Source: Streptomyces fulvoviolaceus
GTDB taxonomy: Bacteria; Actinomycetota; Actinomycetes; Streptomycetales; Streptomycetaceae
Direction: 5' to 3'
NCBI RefSeq assembly: GCF_000718165.1
Contig: NZ_JOEY01000043.1
Location: 62,001 to 126,000 of the forward strand
DNA length: 64,000 bases
Positions 40,866 to 49,598 of this stretch are shown here, piece by piece. A program made the translations under genes and the position numbers. Every line of letters starts with the position of its first letter. The stretch's first letter is position 1. The notes below the pieces were generated by a model. It made no database searches and was not told the DNA's origin. It saw nothing but the letters and a program-made list of their open reading frames with translations.

Positions 40866-43205
40866 CTACTTCCGCATCACGGCAGGTTCGTGCCGGCGCA
40901 GCAGCCGGGCGACCACGAAGCCGAAGGCTCCCGACAGCACGATCAGCATGGCGATGTTGAGCAGCCACACCCCGGCCGAGTGCCGGAACAGGGGATCGCC
41001 GGTCAGCTCGCCCGGCACGATCCGGGCCAGCCCGACGGTGCCGGCCATCGCGCCGAGCGCCCACCGCGAGGGCACCAGCCAGGACAGCTGCTCGATCCCG
41101 GGCACGCCGTCGAGCTTCAACAGGGCGCCGCAGAAGACCACTTGGACGATGGCGAGGAGCACGAGCAGCGGCATCGTCACCTCCTCCTTGCGCACCATCG
41201 CGGAGACCAGCAGGCCGAGCATCATCGCTGTGAACGCCAGCAGGGCGACGGCGACGGTGATCTCGACAAGGGGTGGCATCAACACGCCTTCGCCGCCGGG
41301 AGCGTTGAGGTCCACGCCGAGCAGGGCGACCAGGGTCAGCACCACGGCCTGCAGCACGGTGATCGTCCCGAGGACCACCACCTTCGACATCAGGTACGCC
41401 GATCTGGACAGCCCGACCGCCCGCTCGCGCTGGTAGATGGTGCGCTCCTTGACGAGTTCGCGCACCGCGTTCGCCGCACCGGTGAGCACTCCGCCGACGC
41501 ACAGGATGAGCAGCGCGTTCATCGCGGTCTCCTGCGTCAGCTTGCTGCCCGCGAGGGCCCGGGCCATCGCGCCCATCACGAACGGCAGCGCGATCATGAT
41601 GACGAGGAAGGTCCGGTCGGCGCCGAGTGCGGCCGTGTAGCGGCGGACGAGCGTGCCGAGCTGGGCGGACCGGCTGCGTGGCCTCGGCGGGGGCGCGATG
41701 ATGACCGGCTCCGAGCGGGGCAGCCGGGGCTGTGCGCTCGCGTCGGTGACGTACCGCCGCTGGAGGGGCGAGGTGCGGAAGTCGGTCGCCCAGTCCCGGT
41801 CCCGGTCCCGCTCGAAGGCCTCGAAGGCCTCCGGCCACTGCTCGAAGCCGAAGTAGGCGAGGGCGTCCTCGGGCGGGCCGTAGTAGGCGATCTTCCCGCC
41901 AGGCGCGAGGACGAGGAGGCGGTCGCAGACGTCGAGACTCAGGACGCTGTGGGTGACCACGATGACGGTACGCCCGTCGTCGGCGAGGCCGCGCAGCATG
42001 TGCATCACGGAGCGGTCCATGCCGGGGTCGAGGCCGGAGGTCGGTTCGTCGAGGAAGAGCAGGGACGGCTTGGTGAGCAGCTCGAGGGCCACACTGACCC
42101 GCTTGCGCTGTCCGCCCGAGAGACTGTGCACGGGCTGGGCGGCGCGCTGTTCCAGGCCGAGTTCCCGGATGACCTCGTCGACCCGGGCCCGGCGCTCGGC
42201 CTTCGCGGTGTCCTGGGGGAAGCGCAGTTCGGCGGCGTAGGACAGGGCGCTGCGGACGGTCAGCTGGGCGTGCAGGATGTCGTCCTGCGGGACGAGGCCG
42301 ATGCGCTGGCGCAGTTCCGCGTAGTCGCGATAGAGGTCGCGGCCGTCGTAGAGGACGGTGCCGTGGTCGGCGGGCCGCTGACCGGTCAGGGCGTTCAGGA
42401 GCGTGGACTTTCCGGCGCCGCTCGGGCCGACGACCGCGAGCAGGCACTTCTCCCCCACCGGGAAGGACACGTCGTCGAGCAGCGTCTTGCGGCCGTGGTC
42501 GACGGCGACCGTGAGGTCCTGGACGTCCAGGGAGACCTCGCCGGTGTCGACGAACTCCTGGAGCTGGTCGCCGACGAGGCAGAACGCCGAGTGGCCGATG
42601 CCGACGATGTCACCGGGACCGAGCGGGGCGCGGACGACGGGTCCGCCGTTGAGGAACGTGCCGTTGTGGCTGCCGAGGTCGGCGATCTCGTACGTCCCGT
42701 CGGGCAGGGCGCGCAGTTCGGCATGGTGGCGGGAGACGACCAGATCGTCGATGACGAGGTCGTTGTCGTCGGCGCGGCCGATGCGGACGGTACGGGTGGG
42801 CAGGGGCCGTACGGCGGTGGGCTGCCGGAAGGTGCCGGTCAGGCCTGGCATCGAGACGGCCGACGGGCGCTCCGGGGCCGGGGCGGGGCGCCCGACCAGG
42901 ACCGCGCACGGGCCGTCGGAGGCGCTGCCGAAACGGATCACGCTGCCCGGCCCCACGCCCCACTCGTGGATGCGGCGGCCGTCGGCGAAGGTGCCGTTGG
43001 TGCTGTTCTCGTCCTCGATGGTCCAGTGGTCGTCCTCGGGCCGCAGCACCGCGTGGTGCCACGAGACCCGGGCATCGTCGATCACGACGTCGCTCAACGG
43101 GTCGCGCCCGACGTGATAGTCGTGGCTCGGACTCATCACCGTGGAGCCGGTGTCCGTCTCCAGGACGAGTTCGGGCGCCGTCGGTGCCATCGACCGATCC
43201 ACCAT
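40866..43205 (-). CDS. FHA-FHA-ABC transporter (Rv1747-like)
   Basis: A 779-residue fusion. FHA1 (about 13-95) has HVGRDPLSDV, S48/H51 in VSWHHA, and NSTNGT. FHA2 (about 128-205) has IGRADDNDLV, VSRHHA and GSHNGTFLNGG. The ABCG-type ATPase has Walker A GPSGAGKST (260-268), signature LSGGQRKR (362-369) and Walker B LLFLDEPTSGLD. An ABC2-type membrane domain with about six helices ends the protein. Between the FHA domains lies a Thr-rich linker (PGLTGTFRQPTAVRPLPTRT); in M. tuberculosis Rv1747 the equivalent linker is phosphorylated by PknF and read by the FHA domains. ATG 43205 or 43190 may be the start. Substrate is unknown; export is expected for ABCG types. Confidence 0.92.
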   Translation of the reverse strand: MVDRSMAPTAPELVLETDTGSTVMSPSHDYHVGRDPLSDVVIDDARVSWHHAVLRPEDDHWTIEDENSTNGTFADGRRIHEWGVGPGSVIRFGSASDGPCAVLVGRPAPAPERPSAVSMPGLTGTFRQPTAVRPLPTRTVRIGRADDNDLVIDDLVVSRHHAELRALPDGTYEIADLGSHNGTFLNGGPVVRAPLGPGDIVGIGHSAFCLVGDQLQEFVDTGEVSLDVQDLTVAVDHGRKTLLDDVSFPVGEKCLLAVVGPSGAGKSTLLNALTGQRPADHGTVLYDGRDLYRDYAELRQRIGLVPQDDILHAQLTVRSALSYAAELRFPQDTAKAERRARVDEVIRELGLEQRAAQPVHSLSGGQRKRVSVALELLTKPSLLFLDEPTSGLDPGMDRSVMHMLRGLADDGRTVIVVTHSVLSLDVCDRLLVLAPGGKIAYYGPPEDALAYFGFEQWPEAFEAFERDRDRDWATDFRTSPLQRRYVTDASAQPRLPRSEPVIIAPPPRPRSRSAQLGTLVRRYTAALGADRTFLVIMIALPFVMGAMARALAGSKLTQETAMNALLILCVGGVLTGAANAVRELVKERTIYQRERAVGLSRSAYLMSKVVVLGTITVLQAVVLTLVALLGVDLNAPGGEGVLMPPLVEITVAVALLAFTAMMLGLLVSAMVRKEEVTMPLLVLLAIVQVVFCGALLKLDGVPGIEQLSWLVPSRWALGAMAGTVGLARIVPGELTGDPLFRHSAGVWLLNIAMLIVLSGAFGFVVARLLRRHEPAVMRK

Positions 43206-43251
43206 GCCTGAATTCTACCGATTCACCCGGATCGGCGCCCGGCGTCAAACG

Positions 43252-43740
43252 TCAGGCGACGGGCGTGAACAGCATGGAGGCGGTCCGCTGCATGCGCAGG
43301 GCGTCCACGGACTCGGCCAGCAGCTCGTACTCGGTGGTGTCGTCGGTGGCGGCGATCCGCACCAGCCGCCCCGCCGCCAACTCCTCGGCACACAGCTCCT
43401 GTTGGGACATGTCGCCGCACCAGGTGCGCAGTACGGCAGGTACGTCGAGCACGGTGTCGGCGACCGGGGCGAGCGCGCCGGACGGAAAGTGCTCGGCCTC
43501 GGGCTGAGGGTCTAAACGATCCGCGATCCAACAGGCACGGTCCCGTAACCACCACAGGGCGAGGGCGAGGGTGGGAGCCCGGTAGGTTCCCAGTGGTACG
43601 CCGATCCGCCGGCCGTCGCAGGTGCCGTATCCCGTGACATGGCACAGGAACTCGTCGTGCACGATCCACTCCCCCGCTGCTTCGCTAGCCTTGTGGGCTG
43701 GGCCTCGCTTTCCGTGCGGCTCAGGTACTGCGCGGCTCAT
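43252..43740 (-). CDS. hypothetical protein
   Basis: A 162-residue soluble protein that I do not place in a named family. It contains EWIVHDEFLCHVTGYGTCDG, LALWWLRDRACWIADRLDPQ and a C-terminal ESVDALRMQRTASMLFTPVA. No signal peptide, membrane segment or catalytic motif is evident; four cysteines are scattered. It is 46 bases upstream of the FHA-ABC gene on the same strand and could be its first operon partner. Confidence 0.6.
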   Translation of the reverse strand: MSRAVPEPHGKRGPAHKASEAAGEWIVHDEFLCHVTGYGTCDGRRIGVPLGTYRAPTLALALWWLRDRACWIADRLDPQPEAEHFPSGALAPVADTVLDVPAVLRTWCGDMSQQELCAEELAAGRLVRIAATDDTTEYELLAESVDALRMQRTASMLFTPVA

Positions 43741-43782
43741 GCGCTGTGCGTGACGGACCCTTCGCTGGATGTGAGGGTCCTG

Positions 43783-43938
43783 TCAGTTGAGTATGTTCAC
43801 TACCGAAACACTGTCACCACGAATTTCCGGCCAGTCTCCTGGCATATTCAGCGCCACCTCTTGGCCGAAAAATGACGCGTACACGTCGGCGGCGTCATTA
43901 CCCGAGGGGTAATCGACCTTCCCGGCCGGTGCGGGCAT
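43783..43938 (-). CDS. candidate 51-residue small protein
   Basis: ATG 43938 to TGA at 43783-43785 encodes MPAPAGKVDYPSGNDAADVY followed by ASFFGQEVALNMPGDWPEIR and GDSVSVVNILN. The composition looks protein-like and less GC-biased than surrounding shadow frames, but there is no clear ribosome site and no family I recognise. It lies in a 276-base gap between divergent genes, so the region may instead be regulatory. Kept as tentative. Confidence 0.25.
   Translation of the reverse strand: MPAPAGKVDYPSGNDAADVYASFFGQEVALNMPGDWPEIRGDSVSVVNILN
43897..43913. promoter_or_regulatory. palindrome upstream of SnoaL-like gene
   Basis: ATTACCCGAGGGGTAAT is a perfect seven-base inverted repeat with a three-base spacer, in a relatively AT-rich stretch about 105 bases upstream of the gene at 44017. 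It could be an operator. The GGGTA element also recalls stress-sigma -10 motifs, but no matching upstream element was established. Confidence 0.4.
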
Positions 43939-44016
43939 GGTTGCGGTACCGGGTCGCCGTGAGCGGGGATCCCGGTTCCTACCAGCAGAAACGACCTCGA
44001 CGGAGGCTGATTCCCC

Positions 44017-44418
44017 ATGTCTGCGAACACCGACCGTTACGAGAGTGCCGTCGCCCGTTACTTCGAGGCTTGGAACGCGCGTGAACCCCAGGCGCGGGTG
44101 AAAGCGGTGGCCGTCGCCTGGGCCGCGGACGGCAGTTACACCGATCCACTGGCCGATGTCCGCGGCCACGAGCAGATCGCGGCCGTGATCGCTGCGGCCC
44201 ACGACCAGTTCCCGGGGTTCGCCTTCCGGCTCACCGGGGCCGTCGACGGGCACCACGACACGGCGCGCTTCTCCTGGGAGCTGGTGAGCGAGGCTGGGGG
44301 TACCCCCTCTGAGGGAGGCTCGGCACCCGTGGCCGGCTCCGACGTGGTCACGCTGAACGCCGAGGGCCGGATCAAGGACGTGCTCGGGTTCCTGGACCGG
44401 GTGCCGGCGGGGGCGTGA
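44017..44418 (+). CDS. SnoaL-like polyketide cyclase/NTF2-fold protein
   Basis: A 133-residue SnoaL_2-type protein: [40 protein letters not shown], and a core [15 protein letters not shown] with [20 protein letters not shown]. Such proteins are often stress-linked or act on small hydrophobic molecules. The residues [11 protein letters not shown] between the fourth and fifth strands come from a 33-base in-frame repeat insertion (44291-44323). ATG 44017 follows GGAGG by ten bases. Confidence 0.83.
   Translation: MSANTDRYESAVARYFEAWNAREPQARVKAVAVAWAADGSYTDPLADVRGHEQIAAVIAAAHDQFPGFAFRLTGAVDGHHDTARFSWELVSEAGGTPSEGGSAPVAGSDVVTLNAEGRIKDVLGFLDRVPAGA
44291..44323. repeat. 33-base palindromic repeat inserted in frame within SnoaL-like gene
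   Basis: The segment carries the perfect palindrome GGGGGTACCCCC and an inverted pair AGGCT... with GAGGGAGGCTCGG, resembling dispersed Streptomyces repeats of the GGGGGTACCCCC type. It is exactly 11 codons long and falls where a surface loop would be expected, so the frame is preserved. Confidence 0.5.
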
Positions 44419-44494
44419 GGGGTCGAGAGTCGCGATGAGTTTTCCGGCTTCCGGTGGTCTCTTGAAGAGGAGAGCACCGGAAGCGGAGGACACC

Positions 44495-44779
44495 ATGAGT
44501 ACGACCGGAAAAGTGGACGCGGAATTCGCCGCGGTCCTGAGCAGGAGCCCGGAGAAAGGCAGCTGGACGTGTGTCCGCTGGCCCGCCTCCGTCGAGTTCT
44601 TCGGCACCCGAGGGCTGGTCAAGGTTCGCGGGACGATCGACGGGCACCCCTTCCAGAGCTCCTTCATGGCTCTCGGGGACGGCACCCACATGCTGCCTGT
44701 GAAGGCCGAGGTGCGGCGGGCGATCGGGAAGGAGGCCGGTGAGTCGGTCACCGTCCGGATTCAGGAGCGGCTGAGCTGA
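44495..44779 (+). CDS. DUF1905 domain protein
   Basis: A 94-residue protein consisting of one DUF1905 beta-barrel: [60 protein letters not shown] and [16 protein letters not shown]. Related proteins are often fused to or near YdeI-like OmdA domains; none is fused here. Function unknown. ATG 44495 has GGAGGA four bases upstream. The 3' end overlaps the convergent dehydrogenase by 19 bases. Confidence 0.85.
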   Translation: MSTTGKVDAEFAAVLSRSPEKGSWTCVRWPASVEFFGTRGLVKVRGTIDGHPFQSSFMALGDGTHMLPVKAEVRRAIGKEAGESVTVRIQERLS

Positions 44780-45753
44780 GGCGCCGTGTCCATGACGTAG
44801 CCCTTGTGCTTGTCGACCACGTTCAGCAGCCCGTGCCCCTCGCTCCTGCGTCTGAGGTTGTCCAGGAAGAGGTCCGCCAGGTCGGCCCGCCAGCCGGTCA
44901 CCTCGCCCGCCGTGTGCGGAGAGACGATCACGCCGGGCATGTCCCACAGCGGTGAGGCGGCGGGCAGCGGTTCCTGCGCGAAGACGTCCAGGGCCGCTCC
45001 GGCGAGCCGACCGTCCGCGAGGTGACGCACCAGCGCCTCCTCGTCGACGAGGGCGCCGCGTCCGACGTTGACCAGACGGGCGCCGGGCTTCATCGCGGCG
45101 AGGACGGAGGCGTCGACCATGCAGCGGGTGGCCGGGGTGAGCGGGGCCGCGAGGACGACGTAGTCCGCTTCGGCCAGCGCGGCCGCGAGGCTCGTCCTGT
45201 CGTGCACCGTGCCGAAGTCCGGGTCGTCGGCTCTCGCGGTGCGCCCGGCGCCCACCACCCGCATACCGACGGCACGCAGCATGCGGGCGACGGCCCGGCC
45301 GATCGGGCCCGTGCCCCACACCAGCGCCGACCGGCCGCCGATGCGTTCGCTGTCGCGCGGCCGCCACTCGCGGCGCCGCTGATGCTCCCAGGTGCCGGGG
45401 AAGTCCTTGGCGAGGGCGAGGACCAGGCCGAGGACGTACTCGGCGATGGCGCCGTCGTACACGCCGCGCGAGTTGGTCAGCGTCACCTCCGGGTTGTCGA
45501 CCAGCGCCGGGAAGAGCAGCGGGTCCACGCCGGCGGCGGCCACGTGCACCCAGTCGGGGGCCAGGGCCGGGTCCGCCGGCCAGGCCTCGGCCACCACCGT
45601 GGTGATCGAGTGCCAGCAGAAGACGACGTCCGCGCCGGGCAGGAGGAGCGGCAGCTCCTCCTCGGTGGCGTACACCGTGTCCGCGAGGCGTTCGATGTCC
45701 TCCGCGTTCGGCGGCAGGATGCCGTGGTGCAGGACGACGAGCCGGTCAGCCAC
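44761..45753 (-). CDS. D-isomer-specific 2-hydroxyacid dehydrogenase
   Basis: A 330-residue NAD(P)-dependent oxidoreductase that interconverts 2-keto and D-2-hydroxy acids. The nucleotide-binding motif is [17 protein letters not shown], with catalytic R232 ([11 protein letters not shown]), E261 (FAQEPLP) and H280 (SPHTAG). The start is GTG 45753, overlapping the aldehyde dehydrogenase stop by eight bases, so the two form an operon. It may act as a ketoacid or glyoxylate reductase in the same catabolic route; the exact substrate is open. Confidence 0.9.
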   Translation of the reverse strand: MADRLVVLHHGILPPNAEDIERLADTVYATEEELPLLLPGADVVFCWHSITTVVAEAWPADPALAPDWVHVAAAGVDPLLFPALVDNPEVTLTNSRGVYDGAIAEYVLGLVLALAKDFPGTWEHQRRREWRPRDSERIGGRSALVWGTGPIGRAVARMLRAVGMRVVGAGRTARADDPDFGTVHDRTSLAAALAEADYVVLAAPLTPATRCMVDASVLAAMKPGARLVNVGRGALVDEEALVRHLADGRLAGAALDVFAQEPLPAASPLWDMPGVIVSPHTAGEVTGWRADLADLFLDNLRRRSEGHGLLNVVDKHKGYVMDTAPQLSRS

Positions 45754-47215
45754 GGCCGTCCACCACGGGGATGGCGAGGTACTTGTACTCCAGGAACTCG
45801 TCGATGCCGATACGCCCGCCCTCGCGGCCCAGCCCGGACTGTTTGACTCCGCCGAAGGGTGCTGCGGGGTTGGAGACCAGGCCGGTGTTGATGCCGACCA
45901 TGCCGGTCTCCAGGCGCTCGCCCACGCGCAGGGCGCGGTCGATGTCGCGGGTGAACAGGTAGCCGACCAGGCCCCATTCGGTGTCGTTGGCGGCGCGTAC
46001 GACCTCGTCCTCCTCGTCGAAGGTGAGGATCGCGGCCACCGGTCCGAAGATCTCCGCGGCCATCAGCTCCGAGTCCGGGCGAACCTCGGTGATCACCGTC
46101 GGCGGGTAGAAGTGGCCCGGCCCGTCCGGGACTTCGCCTCCGGTGAGCACCTTGGCGCCGCGCGTCACCGCGTCCTGGACGAGACCGTCGGCCTTGGCCC
46201 GGCCGGCGGCGTCGATCAACGGGCCCACCTGGGAGCCGGTTTCGGTGCCGGGGCCGACGGAGAGAGCGGCCATGCGCTCGGCGAGCCGGGCGGCGAACGC
46301 GTCCACGACCGACCGGTGGACGAAGAAGCGGTTGGCGGCGGTGCACGCCTCGCCCATGTTCCGCATCTTCGCGACCATGGCGCCGTCTACGGCCCGGTCG
46401 AGGTCGGCGTCCTCGAAGACGATGAAGGGCGCGTTGCCGCCGAGCTCCATGGACGTCCGTACGACGGTGTCGGCGCACTGGGCCAGGAGCAGCCGTCCGA
46501 CCTGCGTCGAGCCGGTGAAGGACAGTTTGCGCACGCCGCCGCCGCGCAGCAGGGGTTCGACCACGTCGGCGGCGTCCGTGGTGGTCACGACGTTGAGCAC
46601 ACCGGCCGGGAGTCCGGCCTCGGTGAGGATCTGAGCGAGTGCCAGAGTGGAGAGCGGGGTCTGTGGGGCGGGCTTGAGGACCATGGTGCAGCCCGCCGCG
46701 ATCGCGGGGCCGATCTTGCGGGTGCCCATGGCGAGCGGGAAGTTCCACGGGGTGATCAGCAGGCAGGGGCCGACCGGCTGGCGCATGACCAGGACGCGGT
46801 TGGCTCCGTCAGGGGTCCGGGTGAGTCCGCCGTCGATGCGTACGGCCTCCTCGGAGAACCAGCGGAAGAACTCGGCCGCGTAGCCGACCTCGCCGCGCGC
46901 CTCGGTCAGCGGCTTGCCCATCTCCAGGGTCATCAGGAGGGCGAGGTCCTCGCGCCGGTCGAGGAGGATCTCGTAGGCGCGGCGCAGGATCTCGCTGCGC
47001 TCGCGGGGTGCGGTGGCGGCCCAGGCCTCCTGCGCCGCGACCGCCGCGTCGAGGGCACGTCGCCCGTCGGCGGGCGAGGCGTCGGCGACCTCGCACAGCT
47101 GCTCGCCGGTCGCCGGGTTGTCGACGGCGAAACGGCCGCCCTCGGCCGCGTCCTGCCAACTCCCCCCGATGAACAGCTGCTTGGGGACGGTGTCGACGAC
47201 GTGGGTGGTGGTCAT
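45746..47215 (-). CDS. NAD(P)-dependent succinate-semialdehyde dehydrogenase-like ALDH
   Basis: A 489-residue aldehyde dehydrogenase. It has the cofactor segment [29 protein letters not shown], catalytic E257 (MELGGNAPF) and nucleophile C291 (GEACTAANR), with [20 protein letters not shown] typical of the GabD/SSADH group. ATG 47215 has GGAGG upstream. It is the first gene of the minus-strand arm of a divergent cluster with an MFS transporter, a HAD hydrolase and a FAD amine-oxidase-like protein. Oxidation of an aldehyde released by that oxidoreductase is the likely role. Confidence 0.88.
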   Translation of the reverse strand: MTTTHVVDTVPKQLFIGGSWQDAAEGGRFAVDNPATGEQLCEVADASPADGRRALDAAVAAQEAWAATAPRERSEILRRAYEILLDRREDLALLMTLEMGKPLTEARGEVGYAAEFFRWFSEEAVRIDGGLTRTPDGANRVLVMRQPVGPCLLITPWNFPLAMGTRKIGPAIAAGCTMVLKPAPQTPLSTLALAQILTEAGLPAGVLNVVTTTDAADVVEPLLRGGGVRKLSFTGSTQVGRLLLAQCADTVVRTSMELGGNAPFIVFEDADLDRAVDGAMVAKMRNMGEACTAANRFFVHRSVVDAFAARLAERMAALSVGPGTETGSQVGPLIDAAGRAKADGLVQDAVTRGAKVLTGGEVPDGPGHFYPPTVITEVRPDSELMAAEIFGPVAAILTFDEEDEVVRAANDTEWGLVGYLFTRDIDRALRVGERLETGMVGINTGLVSNPAAPFGGVKQSGLGREGGRIGIDEFLEYKYLAIPVVDGRG

Positions 47216-47249
47216 CAGCGGGTGCCTCCGGGCGGGTTCGGGGGGACAT

Positions 47250-47329
47250 CCATCACCCTGTGGGTGATGGGGTGCGAGGGTCAAGGAACAGAGTGTCCAC
47301 TCGGGGTTCGCCGAGGGAACACGGTGTTC
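47250..47329. promoter_or_regulatory. palindromic sites in the divergent ALDH/MFS promoter region
   Basis: Within the 296-base gap are CCATCACCCTGTGGGTGATGG (47250-47270, nine-base arms), a perfect 13-base palindrome GAACACGGTGTTC (47317-47329), and a degenerate relative of it, GAACAGAGTGTCC (47286-47298). A further 12-base palindrome, GCATTCGAATGC, lies at 47418-47429. These are plausible binding sites for the linked PucR-type regulator or for RNA polymerase-associated factors; assignment is inference. Confidence 0.55.
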
Positions 47330-47511
47330 ATTGACGGTGGCCGTCCGCTGAACCAGGGTGATGGCCAACCCCGGATCGCCTCATCAGCGCTGATCCGCCC
47401 CGCGTACAGCGGCGTACGCATTCGAATGCTTGACGCACGACCTCCTCCGCTCCGGTCCCCCTGCCGGCGCGCGTCCCCTCGCAGCCTCCGCGTCCCCCAG
47501 GAGCCTCAAGC

Positions 47512-48870
47512 ATGTCCGTGACCTCATCAGCAACCACAGGCGGAGCCTCGTCGCTCGACGACGGGCCCATCACCTCCTTCCACCGCCGGATCATGCTCGT
47601 CGCGATGGGCGGCCCGTTCTGCGACGGCTATCTGCTCGGCGTGATGGGTGTCGCCCTCGGCCTCATCACCCCGGCACTCGCCCTCGACACCCTGTGGACC
47701 GGCCTGATCGCCGCGTCCGTCCTGGTCGGGGTGTTCCTCGGCGGTGCGGTCTTCGGCCCGATCACCGACCGGGTGGGCCGCCATCTCATGTACGTCCTCA
47801 ACCTGGCCGCGTTCGTGGTCTTCTCGGCGCTCCAGTTCTTCGTCACCGAGGCGTGGCAGCTCATGGTGCTGCGGCTGCTGATCGGCATCGCGATCGGCGC
47901 CGACTACCCCATCGCCTCCGCCCTGACGACCGAGTTGGTCCCCCGGCGGATGCGCGGCCCGGCCCTGTCCGGTCTGGTGCTGGCCTGGTGGGTGGGGTAC
48001 GGCGTGAGCTACTGGGCGGGCTGGGCGCTGACCGGTCTCGGCGACGACTCGTGGCGCTGGATGCTGGCCTCGGGTGTCGTGCCGGCGCTGATCTTCCTCG
48101 TCTTCCGGGCGGGCATCCCCGAGTCGCCGCGCTGGCTGGCCTCGCGCGGCCGGATCGAGGAGGCGCGAGCGGTCGTACGCAAGCACCTGGGCCAGGACGT
48201 CGACACCGACGAACTCGTCTCCGAGACGCGACAGGAGCAGCGCAGCGGTTCCGGTCTCGGCAACCTCGTCGAGATCTTCAAACGCGGCTACACGGTCCCG
48301 GTCGTCTTCTGTTCCGTCTTCTGGATCTGTCAGGTCGCGCCCGCCTTCGCGGTCCGCTCCTTCCAGCCGCAGATGCTGTCCGCGTTCGGCGTGGAGAGCA
48401 CGTACGGCGCCAGCGCGCTGATCACCACGATCGCGGTGGCGGGCATCGCGCTCGGCCTGGTGGTCGTCAACCGGATCGGCCGCCGCTCGCTGCTGATCAG
48501 CACGTTCATCTGCATCAACGTCTCGCTCATCGCCCTGGCCGTGCTGCCGCTGCACTGGGCGTTCCTGGTGGTGGCGCTGTTCGCCGCCTTCCAGTTCTTC
48601 GAGGCGGCCGGCAGCGGCCTGCAGTTCGTCTACCCGAGCGAGCTGTTCCCGACCGACCTCAGGGCCACGGGCGTCGGCATCGCCACCGCGATGAGCCGGG
48701 TCGGATCCGCCACCTCCACCTTCCTGCTCCCCATCGCCGCCGAGGACCTGGGCGTGCGCGGCACGCTGGGCGTCGCGGTGGTGATCACCCTGGCGGGACT
48801 CGTCGTGTCGTACTTCCTCGCCCCCGAGACCAAGGACCTGGGGCTGGCCGAGGCCAGCAGCCGTTCCTGA
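47512..48870 (+). CDS. MFS transporter, sugar-porter/aromatic-acid symporter-like
   Basis: A 452-residue transporter with twelve hydrophobic segments. It has the loop motif FGPITDRVGRHLMYVLN, the mid-loop PESPRWLASRGRIEEARAVV found in sugar porters, and YPSELFPTDLRATGVGIATA. ATG 47512 follows AGGAG. Gene order (transporter, HAD, FAD oxidoreductase, regulator) suggests it imports the substrate of the adjacent catabolic enzymes rather than a sugar. Confidence 0.88.
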   Translation: MSVTSSATTGGASSLDDGPITSFHRRIMLVAMGGPFCDGYLLGVMGVALGLITPALALDTLWTGLIAASVLVGVFLGGAVFGPITDRVGRHLMYVLNLAAFVVFSALQFFVTEAWQLMVLRLLIGIAIGADYPIASALTTELVPRRMRGPALSGLVLAWWVGYGVSYWAGWALTGLGDDSWRWMLASGVVPALIFLVFRAGIPESPRWLASRGRIEEARAVVRKHLGQDVDTDELVSETRQEQRSGSGLGNLVEIFKRGYTVPVVFCSVFWICQVAPAFAVRSFQPQMLSAFGVESTYGASALITTIAVAGIALGLVVVNRIGRRSLLISTFICINVSLIALAVLPLHWAFLVVALFAAFQFFEAAGSGLQFVYPSELFPTDLRATGVGIATAMSRVGSATSTFLLPIAAEDLGVRGTLGVAVVITLAGLVVSYFLAPETKDLGLAEASSRS

Positions 48871-48900
48871 ACACCCCTTCCGTACATAGGAGTTCATCAC

Positions 48901-49566
48901 ATGCGCAAGGTCGTCAGCTTCGACTGCTACCGCACCCTCATCAACTTCGACACCCAGGCCGCCACCCACGAGATCGTCAAGGACCGGCTGGCGGAGTTCG
49001 GCGTCGACCCCAAGCAGTTCCACCACGACGCGTACGTCATGCGCTTCCAGGGCGTCGTCGACGAGTACCGGCCCTACCGCGAGATCGTCCGCCGCACCCT
49101 GCGCAACGTCATGCTGCTGCACGGTCTGGAGTACCGGGACGAGGACGGCGACGCGCTGATCGAGGCCATCAAGAAGTTCAAGCCGTTCCGCGAGGTCCCG
49201 GACGCGCTGCGCCGCCTCAAGAGCGAGTACGACATCGCGATCCTCTCCAACAGCGAGGACGACCTCATCCAGTACGCGGTCGACGAGCTCGGCGTGGAGT
49301 GGGACTACGTCCTGACCGCCGAGCAGGCGGGTGCGTACAAGCCGCTGCCGCAGGCCTTCGAGTACCTGATGAAGGCGACCGGCCGGGGCCCGGAGGACAT
49401 CATCCACACGGCTCAGGGCTGGGAGTACGACATCATGCCGACCAAGCGGTACGCGGGCATGCGGCGGATCTGGGTCAACCGGTACGGCTTCTCGGGCTCC
49501 GCCGCGTATCAGCCGTACGAGGAGATCAAGGACCTGTCCGAGCTGCCCGGCCTGCTCGGGGTCTGA
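48901..49566 (+). CDS. HAD superfamily hydrolase, haloacid dehalogenase type II-like
   Basis: A 221-residue HAD protein. Motif I is VVSFDCYRTLINFD with the nucleophile Asp, motif II AILSNSEDD, motif III Lys in AGAYKPLPQAF and motif IV near HTAQGWEYDIMPTKRYAG. Cys-Tyr-Arg after the nucleophile and the Trp-Asp pattern resemble L-2-haloacid dehalogenases, but co-localisation with an amine-type oxidoreductase suggests a non-halogen substrate. ATG 48901 follows AGGAG. It is 33 bases upstream of the FAD gene and likely co-transcribed. Confidence 0.85.
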   Translation: MRKVVSFDCYRTLINFDTQAATHEIVKDRLAEFGVDPKQFHHDAYVMRFQGVVDEYRPYREIVRRTLRNVMLLHGLEYRDEDGDALIEAIKKFKPFREVPDALRRLKSEYDIAILSNSEDDLIQYAVDELGVEWDYVLTAEQAGAYKPLPQAFEYLMKATGRGPEDIIHTAQGWEYDIMPTKRYAGMRRIWVNRYGFSGSAAYQPYEEIKDLSELPGLLGV

Positions 49567-49598
49567 CCCTCCCGGCACCCGCTCCGAAAGGACACCTC

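Noticed and set aside
48901..49566. True haloacid dehalogenase for halogenated compounds
   Set aside because: Only the HAD fold is certain; context with an amine-type oxidoreductase gives no support for a halogenated substrate.
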